Under the pieces are notes generated by a model, which was not told the origin of the DNA, ran no database searches, and saw only the letters and a list, made by a program, of their open reading frames with translations. Shown one piece after another: positions 25,477 to 34,280 of a DNA stretch of 64,000 nucleotides; within the stretch, counting starts at the first letter, position 1; every line of letters starts with the position of its first letter. The position numbers and the translations under genes were made by a program. Source of the DNA: Actinomyces sp. ICM47 (GTDB taxonomy: Bacteria; Actinomycetota; Actinomycetes; Actinomycetales; Actinomycetaceae); contig NZ_ALCA01000100.1 in the NCBI RefSeq assembly GCF_000278725.1, forward strand, positions 1 through 64,000, read 5' to 3'.

Positions 25477-27060
25477 TCAGAGCTGTCCGAGCATACGCTT
25501 GACGTCGTCCGGCAGATCGTCAATCGTCGGACGCGCGGCGGGTGCCTGAGCGGCACCACCAAAGGAGGATCCCTGGGGGGCGCTGCGCTCCGATGGGGGC
25601 AGCATGGCCTCGAGTTCCTGCTGGCGGCGCTTCGCGGGATTACCGGAGCGAGCCTTCTTCTTCACGCGAGCGCGCTGGGCCTGTGCCTTACGGGCATTCA
25701 CCTTCTGCTTGGCCTTGCCGCCGCGTCCCGGCAGAGCACCCATGCCGGGCACTCCCCCACCCATCTGGCCCATTTGGCCCATCATTTCGCGGGCAGCCTC
25801 AAAGCGCTGGACAAGCTGGTTAACCTCTTTCACCGTCGTGCCCGAACCGCGGGCGATACGCGCGCGGCGCGAGCCGTTGAGGATCGAGACATCCTCACGC
25901 TCGGCGGGCGTCATCGAACGGACGATAGCCTCGACGCGGTCGACCTCGCGCTCGTCGAAGTTGTCGATCTGCTCGCGCAGCTGGGCAGCACCCGGGATCA
26001 TGCCGAGCATCTTCTTCATGGACCCCAGCTTCTTAATCTGCTGGAGCTGACTGAGGAAATCGGCGAGGGTCAGCTGGCCGGCCAGGGCCTTGGAGGCGAC
26101 CTTTTCGGCCTCCTCGGCGTCCATCTTCTTCTCGGCCTGCTCGATGAGGGTGAGGATGTCACCCATGTCGAGGATGCGCCCGGCCATACGATCCGGGTGG
26201 AAGCGCTCGAAGTCATCGAGTCCCTCGCCCGTGGAAGCGAAGAGAATCGGAGCGCCGGTCACGCCGCGCACAGACAGGGCGGCACCGCCTCGCGCGTCGC
26301 CGTCCAGCTTGGACAGGACCACTCCGGTAAATCCGACGCCATCACGGAATGCCGTCGACGTGGACACCGCGTCCTGACCAACCATGGCGTCCAGGACGAA
26401 CATGATCTCGTGCGGGTTGACGGCGTCGCGAATCGCGATCGCCTGGTCCATCATCTCTTGGTCGACGCCGAGGCGACCGGCGGTATCGACGATGACGACG
26501 TTGATGCCGCTCTGGCGGGCGAACTCAACACCGCTGCGTGCGACCTCGACGGGGTTGCCCACACCGTTGCCGGGTTCGGGAGCCCACACCTTGACGCCGG
26601 CGCGCTCGCCGACGACCTGAAGCTGTTGGACGGCGTTAGGGCGCTGGAGGTCGGACGCCACGAGGAGGACGGTCTTGCCTTCCTCACGCAGCCACTTGCC
26701 GAGCTTTCCGGCCAGGGTGGTCTTACCGGCACCCTGAAGGCCGGCGAGCATAAAGACGGTGGGACCGGACTCCGCGAAAGTCAGTTCGCGGGTGGCACCG
26801 CCCAGGATCTCAACGAGTTCGTCGTGGACGATGGAGACGACCTGCTGGCCGGGGTTGAGAGCCTTGGAGCGGGCCGCACCGTAGGCCTTCTCGCGAACCT
26901 GGGAGGTGAACTGACGGACGACGGGAAGGGCGACATCCGCCTCGATGAGGGCGCGGCGGATATCGGAAATCGCCTGATCGACGTCGGACTCGGTCAGGAC
27001 CCCGCGACTGCGCAGGGTGCGGAAGGATTGGGTCAGGCGATCTGACAGGTTTCCAAACAC
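25477..27060 (-). CDS. ffh: Signal recognition particle protein Ffh
   Basis: GTPase of SRP that delivers nascent membrane proteins to FtsY. N-domain MFGNLSDRLTQSFRTL, G1 motif GLQGAGKTTLAGKLG, G3 VDTAGRLGVDQEM, then the Met-rich M domain (REMMGQMGQMGGG) and a long basic linker with AKQKVNARKAQAQRARVKKK. 527 residues. Starts with GTG at 27060 after GGGAGAA. ftsY lies immediately upstream on the same strand behind a hairpin, which brings both SRP partners together. Confidence 0.97.
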   Translation of the reverse strand: MFGNLSDRLTQSFRTLRSRGVLTESDVDQAISDIRRALIEADVALPVVRQFTSQVREKAYGAARSKALNPGQQVVSIVHDELVEILGGATRELTFAESGPTVFMLAGLQGAGKTTLAGKLGKWLREEGKTVLLVASDLQRPNAVQQLQVVGERAGVKVWAPEPGNGVGNPVEVARSGVEFARQSGINVVIVDTAGRLGVDQEMMDQAIAIRDAVNPHEIMFVLDAMVGQDAVSTSTAFRDGVGFTGVVLSKLDGDARGGAALSVRGVTGAPILFASTGEGLDDFERFHPDRMAGRILDMGDILTLIEQAEKKMDAEEAEKVASKALAGQLTLADFLSQLQQIKKLGSMKKMLGMIPGAAQLREQIDNFDEREVDRVEAIVRSMTPAEREDVSILNGSRRARIARGSGTTVKEVNQLVQRFEAAREMMGQMGQMGGGVPGMGALPGRGGKAKQKVNARKAQAQRARVKKKARSGNPAKRRQQELEAMLPPSERSAPQGSSFGGAAQAPAARPTIDDLPDDVKRMLGQL

Positions 27061-27105
27061 GTGTGTTCTCCCAAGATGGCTACAGTACTAGGTCAGGTTA
27101 GCGCA

Positions 27106-27137
27106 CCTCGGCCCCGGTCGTGTGACCAGGGCCGAGG
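27106..27137 (-). terminator. Terminator between ftsY and ffh
   Basis: CCTCGGCCC pairs with GGGCCGAGG and an inner GGTC/GACC stem closes a 4-base loop. It lies 24 bp after the ftsY stop and 46 bp before the ffh start. No clear U-tract. Confidence 0.65.
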
Positions 27138-27160
27138 ATAGTGGCGTGGCAAGTGGGTGC

Positions 27161-28390
27161 TTAGGCGCGGCCCACGATCGCGTCGACGAAACCCTGCGGG
27201 TCGAAGGGTGCCAGATCGTCCGCACCTTCGCCGAGGCCGACGAACTTCACGGGAACGCCCAGGGCCCGCTGGACCGAGACAACGATGCCGCCCTTCGCGG
27301 ATCCGTCAAGCTTGGTCAGCACAATGCCGGTCACTCCGGTCGCTTGCGCGAACACCTCCGCCTGCTTCATACCGTTCTGACCGGTGGTGGCGTCCAGGAC
27401 CAGGAGGACCTCGGAGACGGGGGCCTGCTTTTCCATGACGCGCTTGATCTTGCCAAGCTCATCCATGAGTGTGGACTTGTTCTGCAGACGGCCCGCCGTG
27501 TCGACGAGGACGACGTCGACATCGCGCGCAATGCCCTCGCGCACAGTCTCGAAGGCAACGGATGCCGGGTCGGCACCTTCTCGGTCGCTTCGCACAACGT
27601 CGACGCCCACGCGCTCGCCCCACGTGGCGAGCTGGTCGGCGGCGGCGGCGCGGAAGGTATCGGCAGCGCCCAGGAGGACGGACTTGTCTTCCGCGACAAG
27701 GATGCGCGCAAGCTTACCGACGGTCGTCGTCTTGCCGGTACCGTTCACACCAACCATGAGGACGACGGCTGGCTTGGATGTTCCGTCCGCCTCCGGGCGG
27801 GTCAGATCAAGAGAGCGGTCCATGTCGGGGCCGACGAGGGCCAGGAGTTCCTCGCGCAGGATCTCACGGATGCGAGCCTCGTCAGTCGTGGACTCGACGG
27901 CGACGCGGCGCTTGAGCGCCTCCATGAGGGAGTCGGTCGCCTCCAAGCCAAGGTCCGCGATGAGCAGGGATTCCTCGATCTCTTCCCAGTCTGCGGCACT
28001 GAGCTGGCCTCGACTGAGAACTCCGAGGATCGCGCGGCCAAGTGCGCCGGAGGAAGCGAGACGTTCACGCAGGCGCTCCATGCGCCCGCGCACGGGTTCG
28101 GGCCGTTCGACGGCCGGCTCGGCGGTGATCTCCGCTTCAGCCGGGGCGGCGGACTCTTCCGATGCCTCGGGACCGGCGCGAGGCCGCTCTGGGCTTTCCC
28201 CATCGGCTTGCGTCGGCGTTGTGCTCTCGCCGGTGGCGGGCACCTGGGGCTGGGCCGGGACCGAAACGTCCTCGGACGGGCGCTGACGCGAGCTGACGAC
28301 CAGGCGGATGACCAGGCCGACCAGCACGGCGAGCACCAGGCCGACGACGACTGCCCACGGCGTTTGAAGGAATGAAACAAATGCGTCCAT
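27161..28390 (-). CDS. ftsY: SRP receptor FtsY
   Basis: GTPase that receives SRP-ribosome complexes at the membrane. An N-terminal membrane segment (about residues 10-31) and a Pro/Glu-rich acidic linker (32-95) precede the NG domain: VNGTGKTTTVGKLAR (G1), DTFRAAAADQL, VDTAGRLQNKSTLMDEL (G3), TKLDGSAKGG (G4). About 409 residues from the ATG at 28390. The longer frame to 28408 would put its start upstream of a GATAAT hexamer that ends six bases before the ATG; a leaderless transcript is the simpler reading. Confidence 0.95.
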   Translation of the reverse strand: MDAFVSFLQTPWAVVVGLVLAVLVGLVIRLVVSSRQRPSEDVSVPAQPQVPATGESTTPTQADGESPERPRAGPEASEESAAPAEAEITAEPAVERPEPVRGRMERLRERLASSGALGRAILGVLSRGQLSAADWEEIEESLLIADLGLEATDSLMEALKRRVAVESTTDEARIREILREELLALVGPDMDRSLDLTRPEADGTSKPAVVLMVGVNGTGKTTTVGKLARILVAEDKSVLLGAADTFRAAAADQLATWGERVGVDVVRSDREGADPASVAFETVREGIARDVDVVLVDTAGRLQNKSTLMDELGKIKRVMEKQAPVSEVLLVLDATTGQNGMKQAEVFAQATGVTGIVLTKLDGSAKGGIVVSVQRALGVPVKFVGLGEGADDLAPFDPQGFVDAIVGRA

Positions 28391-28396
28391 GGGGCC

Positions 28397-28402
28397 ATTA
28401 TC
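28397..28402 (-). promoter_or_regulatory. -10 element of a leaderless ftsY promoter
   Basis: GATAAT on the minus strand, six bases before the ATG at 28390, the same hexamer and spacing as at ispG. Confidence 0.6.
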
Positions 28403-28447
28403 CCCCATGGACGCATCCGGATGAAAGCGTGAGTCACGCCGGGTGCG

Positions 28448-28843
28448 TTACTGACCCTGCGCCTTGCCTCGCGAGCCGCCACCGCGCTTGTTTTCCTTAC
28501 CGTTGCGGTCGAACCGACCACTGACACGCCCGGTGACATTTTCGAGGCGATCAACGCCGGGCAGCCGATCAGCATCGAAGTACGCGTTAGAAGAGTCAGC
28601 AGTGCTCAAGAGAGCATCCAGTGACGCCGTACGCGGAACGACAGGCCCATCGGAAGACGACGAGGCACGCCTAGGTAAGGAATGCGTGCGCACATCCTGC
28701 GTGATTTCCTCGCGCTCACGCTTGATGACACCCTTCCAGTCGTCGGCGCTGCGTCGCGACAGCGCGAGGACGGCCACAACACCGGCCGCGACGACGATAA
28801 CCAGAATGACAGTCACAACGAGAATCAGCGTACCCTCAAGCAT
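28448..28843 (-). CDS. Single-pass membrane protein of unknown function
   Basis: 131 residues. One N-terminal membrane segment (TLILVVTVILVIVVAAGVVA), then a hydrophilic, charged, Ser- and Arg-rich cytoplasmic-looking tail ending in a basic Gly/Lys stretch. Two starts are possible: ATG 28870 without a ribosome-binding site, or ATG 28843 with AGGATGA upstream, which I prefer. No family recognised. It lies between sigA and ftsY on the same strand; an accessory membrane-targeting role would fit the ftsY neighbour but is a guess. Confidence 0.6.
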   Translation of the reverse strand: MLEGTLILVVTVILVIVVAAGVVAVLALSRRSADDWKGVIKREREEITQDVRTHSLPRRASSSSDGPVVPRTASLDALLSTADSSNAYFDADRLPGVDRLENVTGRVSGRFDRNGKENKRGGGSRGKAQGQ

Positions 28844-28918
28844 GTCTTCATCCTGCCCTACCAACCCCATTCAGTGCGACGAGGCCACCCGAAGCTAACC
28901 GCATTGTGACGATGTTGT

Positions 28919-28954
28919 CATGGGGGCCAGGAACGTATGTTCCTGGCCCCCATG
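28919..28954 (-). terminator. Terminator after the principal sigma factor gene
   Basis: A 16-bp perfect stem (core GGGGGCCAGGAAC/GTTCCTGGCCCCC) with a GTAT loop, 15 bp after the sigA stop. No long U-tract on the minus strand, but stem strength is high. Confidence 0.75.
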
Positions 28955-28969
28955 TACGTACGGTGTACG

Positions 28970-30445
28970 TCAGTCGAGGTAGTCGCGCAGAACCTGCGAA
29001 CGCGAGGGGTGACGCAGCTTCGACATCGTCTTGGATTCAATCTGGCGGATGCGCTCACGCGTGACGCCGTAAACCTTGCCGATCTCATCGAGCGTCTTAG
29101 GCTGGCCATCACCCAGGCCGAAACGCATGGAGACGACACCGGCCTCACGCTCCGACAGCGTGTCGAGGACGTGGTGGAGCTGTTCCTGGAGCAGGGTGAA
29201 GGATACGGCGTCGGCAGGCACGATAGCCTCGGAATCCTCAATGAGATCACCGAACTCCGAATCGCCGTCCTCGCCCAGCGGCGTGTGCAGCGAGATGGGT
29301 TCACGGCCATACTTCTGGACCTCGACGACCTTCTCGGCAGTCATGTCGAGTTCCTTCGCCAGTTCCTCGGGGGTGGGTTCACGACCCAGGTCCTGCAGCA
29401 TCTGGCGCTGGACACGGGCAAGCTTGTTAATGACCTCGACCATGTGCACGGGGATGCGGATCGTGCGAGCCTGGTCAGCCATCGCTCGGGTGATCGCCTG
29501 ACGAATCCACCACGTGGCGTAGGTCGAGAACTTGTACCCCTTCGTGTAGTCAAACTTTTCGACCGCGCGAATAAGACCGAGGTTGCCCTCCTGAATGAGG
29601 TCCAGGAACTGCATGCCGCGACCGGTGTAGCGCTTAGCCAGCGACACGACCAGACGCAGGTTGGCCTCGAGCAGGTGGTTCTTCGCCTGCTGACCATCCT
29701 GGGCCAGGAAGTGCAGCTCGCGACGCTCGCGGCTGGTCATCTCGTCGGCCTGGTTCTTCAGCTTGTACTCGGCGTACAGGCCAGCCTCGATACGGCGGGC
29801 CAGGTCGACTTCCTGCTCGGCGTTCAACAGGGAGACCTTGCCGATCTGCTTGAGGTAGTCCTTCACAGGGTCGGCGGTCGCGCCAGCGACCGTCACCTGC
29901 TGAACGGGCTCGTCGGTCTCGTCAGAGTCGGAGACGACGAATCCACCCTTGACGTGAATGCCGGAGTTCGTGCGTTCGCGCAGCGCGGCACCCTCGGCTG
30001 CCTTCGTCTCTTCTTCCTCAGGCTCCTCTTCGCCCTCGGTCACATCCTCGTCGTCGGTATCGGTCTCCAGGTCCGGATCCTCAAGGTCTTCACCCGTGGG
30101 ATCAAAGTCTTCTTCTTCCGCGACCTCGAGATCCGGCGTCACCTCCTCGATAACCTCCGCATCCTTCTTCTTGCGGCCGCGAGGTTTCTTGGCGGCGGGC
30201 TTCTTCTCCTCGGCACCCTCCGCCGCCCGCTTCGTGGTCTTCTTGGGAGCAGCCTTCTTCGCGGGAGCCTTCTTCGCGGCGGACTTCTTGGCGGCAGGCT
30301 TCTTCTCCTCGGTGCCCGAGGCTGCCTCAGCCTTCGCAGTCGACGCGGCCTTCCTGGTGCGCGTCGTCTTCTGCGCGAGGGCTTTCACCTCCGGGGCGTC
30401 CTCAGTCGTCGCGGAGTCCTTTGCCGAAGCGCGCGATGCACTCAC
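28970..30445 (-). CDS. sigA: Principal RNA polymerase sigma factor (SigA/HrdB type)
   Basis: Group 1 sigma-70. Regions 1.2-4.2 are intact: [20 protein letters not shown], the 2.3-2.4 block [20 protein letters not shown], and the region 4.2 helix-turn-helix ending [20 protein letters not shown]. Before it stands an unusual N-terminus: a Lys/Ala/Pro-rich, histone-H1-like part (to about residue 100 from the start) followed by a very acidic Glu/Asp run. 491 residues from the GTG at 30445, which has AAAGGG six bases upstream; the frame is open to 30499. Gene stands alone with its own leader. Confidence 0.95.
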   Translation of the reverse strand: MSASRASAKDSATTEDAPEVKALAQKTTRTRKAASTAKAEAASGTEEKKPAAKKSAAKKAPAKKAAPKKTTKRAAEGAEEKKPAAKKPRGRKKKDAEVIEEVTPDLEVAEEEDFDPTGEDLEDPDLETDTDDEDVTEGEEEPEEEETKAAEGAALRERTNSGIHVKGGFVVSDSDETDEPVQQVTVAGATADPVKDYLKQIGKVSLLNAEQEVDLARRIEAGLYAEYKLKNQADEMTSRERRELHFLAQDGQQAKNHLLEANLRLVVSLAKRYTGRGMQFLDLIQEGNLGLIRAVEKFDYTKGYKFSTYATWWIRQAITRAMADQARTIRIPVHMVEVINKLARVQRQMLQDLGREPTPEELAKELDMTAEKVVEVQKYGREPISLHTPLGEDGDSEFGDLIEDSEAIVPADAVSFTLLQEQLHHVLDTLSEREAGVVSMRFGLGDGQPKTLDEIGKVYGVTRERIRQIESKTMSKLRHPSRSQVLRDYLD

Positions 30446-30480
30446 ACGGGTCCCTTTCATTGATGGGTATGCAAAACAGC

Positions 30481-30497
30481 GCCGATTGCAAATCGGC
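30481..30497 (-). promoter_or_regulatory. Small hairpin with T-run in the sigA leader
   Basis: GCCGATT/AATCGGC, a perfect 7-bp stem with a 3-base loop, followed on the minus strand by GCTGTTTTGC and, 36 bases later, the sigA start. It looks like a weak intrinsic terminator inside the leader. A role in attenuation is only a suggestion. Confidence 0.35.
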
Positions 30498-30593
30498 ATA
30501 CCATCACCAGTTTAGTGCGTTACTCGATAGTTTTCCTGACGGTAGGTGTGACGCTTCCCTGCCTAAGGCCCGCGCATACCCTCGCCCGTCAGT

Positions 30594-30599
30594 TACAGT
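30594..30599 (+). promoter_or_regulatory. -10 element of a leaderless idsA-type promoter
   Basis: TACAGT followed by six bases and the ATG at 30606. Confidence 0.5.
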
Positions 30600-30605
30600 G
30601 ACCAC

Positions 30606-31709
30606 ATGAGTCTGAGCGAGAGTTTCTCCGTGCTGCGTCCCCACATCGACGAGGCGACCGCGACCGCCCTGGCACGCCTCCTTGCCCGCGCGGGCGCGAC
30701 ACCGCGCTCGTCCGCATTCTCCGAGGCCGTAGTTTCCTCGGCGGAAGGAGGCAAACGCTTCCGCGCTCTCATGGCCCACGTCGGCTGGTCACTGAGTTCG
30801 GGCAGACCCCTGTCGGAGGCGCGCCTGCCCCACCTGGCAGCCGCACTCGAGCTCTACCAGGCCAGCGCCCTCGTCCACGACGACATCATCGATCATGCGG
30901 ATGAGCGGCGCGGTGCACCGACGCCTCACCGCCGCCTCGCAGACCTCCACCGGGGCGCGGGATGGATCGGGTCGTCAGGGACTTTTGGCCGCAACGCCGC
31001 GATTCTCGTGGGAGACTTCCTCTTCTCGGCAGCGAGCGCCGAGGCCGACGAACAGGCGTTGAACCTGCCCGAGGCGAATGCGCGCGCTTTCGCCCACAGC
31101 TTCGCCGACATGCATGCTGAGGTTGCACTGGGCCAGTACCTCGACATCATGGCTGAACAAAGTCCGCTGGATCCCCGGCGCGCCGACGCGCTGAGCGCAG
31201 CCGATTCCCTCGATGTCGCCCTGCACAAGTCCGCGCACTATTCCGTCGTGCGTCCCGCCCAGCTCGGCGCGATCTGCGGAGCCAACTCGACACACATCAT
31301 CGACGAACTGACCGACGCCCTCGATGCAATCCTGACGCCTTGGGGGCTGGCCTTCCAGCTGCGCGACGACGACCTCGGCGTCTTCGGAGACCCAACAGTC
31401 ACCGGCAAGCCAGCCGGGGACGACCTGCGCGAGGGTAAGCGAACCGTCCTGCTTGCCCTGACCTGGGCGGCCTCCTCCCCCGCCGAGCGCACAGCTCTCG
31501 CGAACGTACTCGGGGTTGCTGAGGCCTCGGCCGACGAAATCGCGGTCGCGACACAGATCATCGAGCGCAACGGACGCAGCGCGCACGAGGCTGAAATTGC
31601 GAACCTCGTCGCACAAGGCCACCGCGCACTTGACGCGTCAGCCTTCGGCGACGAAGCATCCGCCATGCTGCGTGAACTCTGTGACATCCTCACCGCCCGG
31701 CGCGCCTAG
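30606..31709 (+). CDS. Polyprenyl diphosphate synthase (trans-type)
   Basis: Chain-elongating prenyltransferase making a C15-C20 or longer prenyl diphosphate, product length not deducible. First Asp-rich motif in LVHDDIIDHADERRGAPT (about residues 89-106), second in FQLRDDDLGVFGD (about 250-262), and GKR in DDLREGKRT. 367 residues, normal. The start has no ribosome-binding site but a TACAGT -10 six bases upstream. Equivalent of idsA2 (Rv2173), which also lies near an Rv2175c-pknL pair in M. tuberculosis. Substrate comes from the MEP pathway genes elsewhere in this window. Confidence 0.92.
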   Translation: MSLSESFSVLRPHIDEATATALARLLARAGATPRSSAFSEAVVSSAEGGKRFRALMAHVGWSLSSGRPLSEARLPHLAAALELYQASALVHDDIIDHADERRGAPTPHRRLADLHRGAGWIGSSGTFGRNAAILVGDFLFSAASAEADEQALNLPEANARAFAHSFADMHAEVALGQYLDIMAEQSPLDPRRADALSAADSLDVALHKSAHYSVVRPAQLGAICGANSTHIIDELTDALDAILTPWGLAFQLRDDDLGVFGDPTVTGKPAGDDLREGKRTVLLALTWAASSPAERTALANVLGVAEASADEIAVATQIIERNGRSAHEAEIANLVAQGHRALDASAFGDEASAMLRELCDILTARRA

Positions 31710-31729
31710 ACACCGGGGGGCGAGGGGCA

Positions 31730-32083
31730 TCAGAACGCCAAGGTTGAGGCGATGCGATTGACGCGGTGGTGACGACCCGAGGTGAGCGCGTCGATGGGGC
31801 GTTCACCCAGCTCGTCCTGCACGGTGTACAACCAAGCCAGGGACTCCTCGGGCGTGAAGCCGTCATCGGCCAGGAGGGTCAGCGTCCCCTGCAGGAAGGG
31901 CAGCGGTTCCCAGCCGTTCTCACCCTTCACGATGATGTCGCGGGGTACCCCGCGTTCGCCGGACGCGGAGCGCGCCTCGATCAGGACGCGGTCACGAATT
32001 AGCTGTTTGAGGCGGCGTTCCTCAATACCGAGCAGACGGCACACCTCGTCGGTGGATAACAGGGTCATATCAGCACTGGTCAT
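31730..32083 (-). CDS. Small winged-helix-type DNA-binding protein (Rv2175c-like)
   Basis: 117 residues. N-terminal STDEVCRLLGIEERRLKQL is a helix-turn-helix-like stretch and the tail FTPEESLAWLYTVQDELGERPIDAL is conserved in the group. The M. tuberculosis homologue Rv2175c binds DNA and is phosphorylated by the adjacent kinase PknL. Here too the kinase is the divergent neighbour, 83 bp away, so the pair probably works together. A TAGTGT hexamer ends seven bases before the ATG, so the transcript should be leaderless. Phosphorylation-controlled DNA binding is inference from the homologue. Confidence 0.85.
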   Translation of the reverse strand: MTSADMTLLSTDEVCRLLGIEERRLKQLIRDRVLIEARSASGERGVPRDIIVKGENGWEPLPFLQGTLTLLADDGFTPEESLAWLYTVQDELGERPIDALTSGRHHRVNRIASTLAF

Positions 32084-32090
32084 GACCGCA

Positions 32091-32096
32091 ACACTA
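32091..32096 (-). promoter_or_regulatory. -10 element of the leaderless Rv2175c-like gene
   Basis: TAGTGT on the minus strand, seven bases before the ATG at 32083. Confidence 0.5.
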
Positions 32097-32153
32097 CCGC
32101 ATCGCTGCGCCGCACCGGTGTCTACACCTCCAATGATTTGCCGAAAACTCCCA

Positions 32154-32159
32154 TAGAAT
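32154..32159 (+). promoter_or_regulatory. -10 element of the leaderless kinase gene
   Basis: TAGAAT, close to the TATAAT consensus, seven bases before the GTG at 32167. Confidence 0.6.
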
Positions 32160-32166
32160 CAACAAA

Positions 32167-34149
32167 GTGAGCGACGAGAAGACATACGACCAAACCGACC
32201 CACTGATCGGCCGCCTGATTGATCAGCGATACCGGGTCACGCGCAGACTGGCGCGCGGCGGCATGGCGACCGTATACGTCGCCCAGGACGAACGCCTGGA
32301 GCGACCCGTGGCCCTAAAGGTCATGCACCCCCACCTCGCTGAATCCGATGACTTCGTCGAGCGCTTCCACCGAGAGGCGCGCGCCGCCGCCCGCATTGTC
32401 CACCCGGGCGTCGTCTCCGTCTTCGACCAGGGAGTCGTCTCGGGCCAGGGCTTCCTCGTCATGGAGCTCATCGATGGGACCAACCTGCGCGCACTCCTGA
32501 ATGCCCAGGGCGCGTTCACGATTCCGCAGGCACTGCGCTACACGACCGACATCCTCGAAGCTCTGCGCGCAGCCCACCGCATGGGTGTCATTCACCGCGA
32601 CATCAAGCCCGAGAACATTCTTGTTCCCACCGATGGCCCCGCGAAGGTCGCCGACTTCGGCCTGGCTCGCGCGGTCTCGGAAGGGTCGACGTCCGCCACG
32701 GGCAACATGCTGGGAACAGTCGCCTACATCGCGCCCGAGATCGTTCTGACCACCGAAGCTAACGCACGCTCCGACCTGTACTCCGTCGGCATCATGCTCT
32801 ACGAGATGCTCACCGGTGCCGTGCCGTGGGCTGACGAATCACCCCTGCAGATCGCCTCTCACCACGTCTCGGAGGACGTTCCGAGCCCCTCGGCCACCCT
32901 TCCGTGGATCCCCCGCGAGATCGACGACCTCGTCGCCGCGCTCACCGCGCGCAACCCCGCGAACCGATGCGCCGACGCGTCCGATGCCCTCGACCTGGTG
33001 GCGCGGGCCGCAGCGTCCATCCCCTTTGACATCGCCAACCGCCGCGCCGAGGTAGCACGCGAGGACAGCCGAAGCGGTTCCGAGACAACCGCCTTGAACA
33101 CGGAGGTCATGCCCACCCAGCTCACGCAAGCGATGCCCGTGCCCGCCGCGACCGCCGTCACCACCGCGACTGCTCTCCCCGCCGCGACCGCCGTCACCAC
33201 CGTGCATACCTCCACCTCGACCGAGACCCCTTCCGCGGGCGAACTTCCTGCGAAGATGTCCACGCGAGCGATACTCCTGGCTGTCATCGCCTTTCTGCTC
33301 ATCGTCGCCGCCAGCTTCGGCGGGAGCTGGTGGTGGACCGAGTATGGTCCCGGCTCTTACCTGACGATGCCCACCACAACGGGACGGGACCTGGCAGACG
33401 TGCAGGCAGACCTGGGTGCCATAGGACTGGCTTCTTCCGTTGAAGAGGAGTTCTCTGACGACGTCCAATCCGGCATTGTCACCCACTCCGACCCGGACGG
33501 CGGCAGCTCCGTGCATAAGAGCACGAACGTCCAGCTGTACGTCTCCAAGGGCATCGACATGAAGGACGTTCCAAACGTCGTCGGAAAGGGACAGGACGAG
33601 GCCTCGCGTACCCTGGCAGACGCCGGATTGGCCTTGGGCGCTGTCACTGATGCCTACTCCGAAGAAGTTCCCCCAGGTCAGGTCATCTCCCAGTCCGTCG
33701 CAGCGGGCACCTCCCTGGCCCACGACTCCACGGTCGACGTCGTCCTCTCCAAGGGCCGCGAACCCCGGACCGTGCCCACCCTGACCGGCAAGGGTGCTTC
33801 CGCCGCCAAGAGTTCGATCGAGGCCCTCGGCCTCGTTGCCTCACCCACCGAGGCCTACTCCGACACAGTCCCCGAGGGACAGGTGATCTCCCAGCAGACC
33901 CGCGAGGGTTCCACCGTGTACCGTGGCGACTCCGTCTCCTACACCGTATCCAAGGGACCCGAGATGGTCACCGTTCCTGACGTCGTCGGCCTTCAGCGTC
34001 AGGAAGCACACGACAAGCTCGAAGGAGCCGGGTTCACCGTCCAGGAAGACCTGATCCTCGGAGGCTTCTTCAACACCGTGCGCTCGTCCGACCCCGCCGG
34101 CGGCAGCAAGGTCAAGAAGGGGTCGACCGTGACGATCTCCATCGTGTGA
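32167..34149 (+). CDS. pknL: Ser/Thr protein kinase with four PASTA domains (PknL/PknB type)
   Basis: Membrane receptor kinase of 660 residues. Kinase domain 22-285: ARGGMATVYVAQD (Gly loop), VALK with Lys51, HRDIKPENIL (Asp145), DFGLAR and APE. A Thr/Ala/Pro-rich juxtamembrane part follows, then a membrane segment at about 367-390 and four extracellular PASTA repeats of about 65 residues (397-660), each starting with a VP- or MP-containing strand and ending in a K-G or similar turn. PASTA domains bind peptidoglycan fragments. The divergent DNA-binding gene is the equivalent of its known substrate in M. tuberculosis, but mycobacterial PknL lacks PASTA, so domain make-up differs. Confidence 0.93.
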   Translation: MSDEKTYDQTDPLIGRLIDQRYRVTRRLARGGMATVYVAQDERLERPVALKVMHPHLAESDDFVERFHREARAAARIVHPGVVSVFDQGVVSGQGFLVMELIDGTNLRALLNAQGAFTIPQALRYTTDILEALRAAHRMGVIHRDIKPENILVPTDGPAKVADFGLARAVSEGSTSATGNMLGTVAYIAPEIVLTTEANARSDLYSVGIMLYEMLTGAVPWADESPLQIASHHVSEDVPSPSATLPWIPREIDDLVAALTARNPANRCADASDALDLVARAAASIPFDIANRRAEVAREDSRSGSETTALNTEVMPTQLTQAMPVPAATAVTTATALPAATAVTTVHTSTSTETPSAGELPAKMSTRAILLAVIAFLLIVAASFGGSWWWTEYGPGSYLTMPTTTGRDLADVQADLGAIGLASSVEEEFSDDVQSGIVTHSDPDGGSSVHKSTNVQLYVSKGIDMKDVPNVVGKGQDEASRTLADAGLALGAVTDAYSEEVPPGQVISQSVAAGTSLAHDSTVDVVLSKGREPRTVPTLTGKGASAAKSSIEALGLVASPTEAYSDTVPEGQVISQQTREGSTVYRGDSVSYTVSKGPEMVTVPDVVGLQRQEAHDKLEGAGFTVQEDLILGGFFNTVRSSDPAGGSKVKKGSTVTISIV

Positions 34150-34218
34150 CGCCACGGCGCGGCAACTATCCGCCGCTCGCCGAACTCACCGCACGCGGGG
34201 GAGCCTCGAGCACAGAAA

Positions 34219-34264
34219 GATCCCCGGCCTCGTCCACATGAATGAATGAACGAGGCCGGGGATC
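34219..34264. terminator. Bidirectional terminator between pknL and aroG
   Basis: A 15-bp perfect stem (GATCCCCGGCCTCGT/ACGAGGCCGGGGATC) with a 16-base loop between two convergent genes. On the minus strand TTTCTGTG follows, so it serves aroG best. Confidence 0.85.
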
Positions 34265-34280
34265 CTCTCTCCGCGATAGC

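Noticed and set aside
24358-27045. Plus-strand open frame of 895 codons opposite the amidohydrolase and ffh
   Set aside because: The minus-strand genes are certain; the antisense product is low-complexity Ala/Gly/Arg/Asp sequence typical of a shadow frame.
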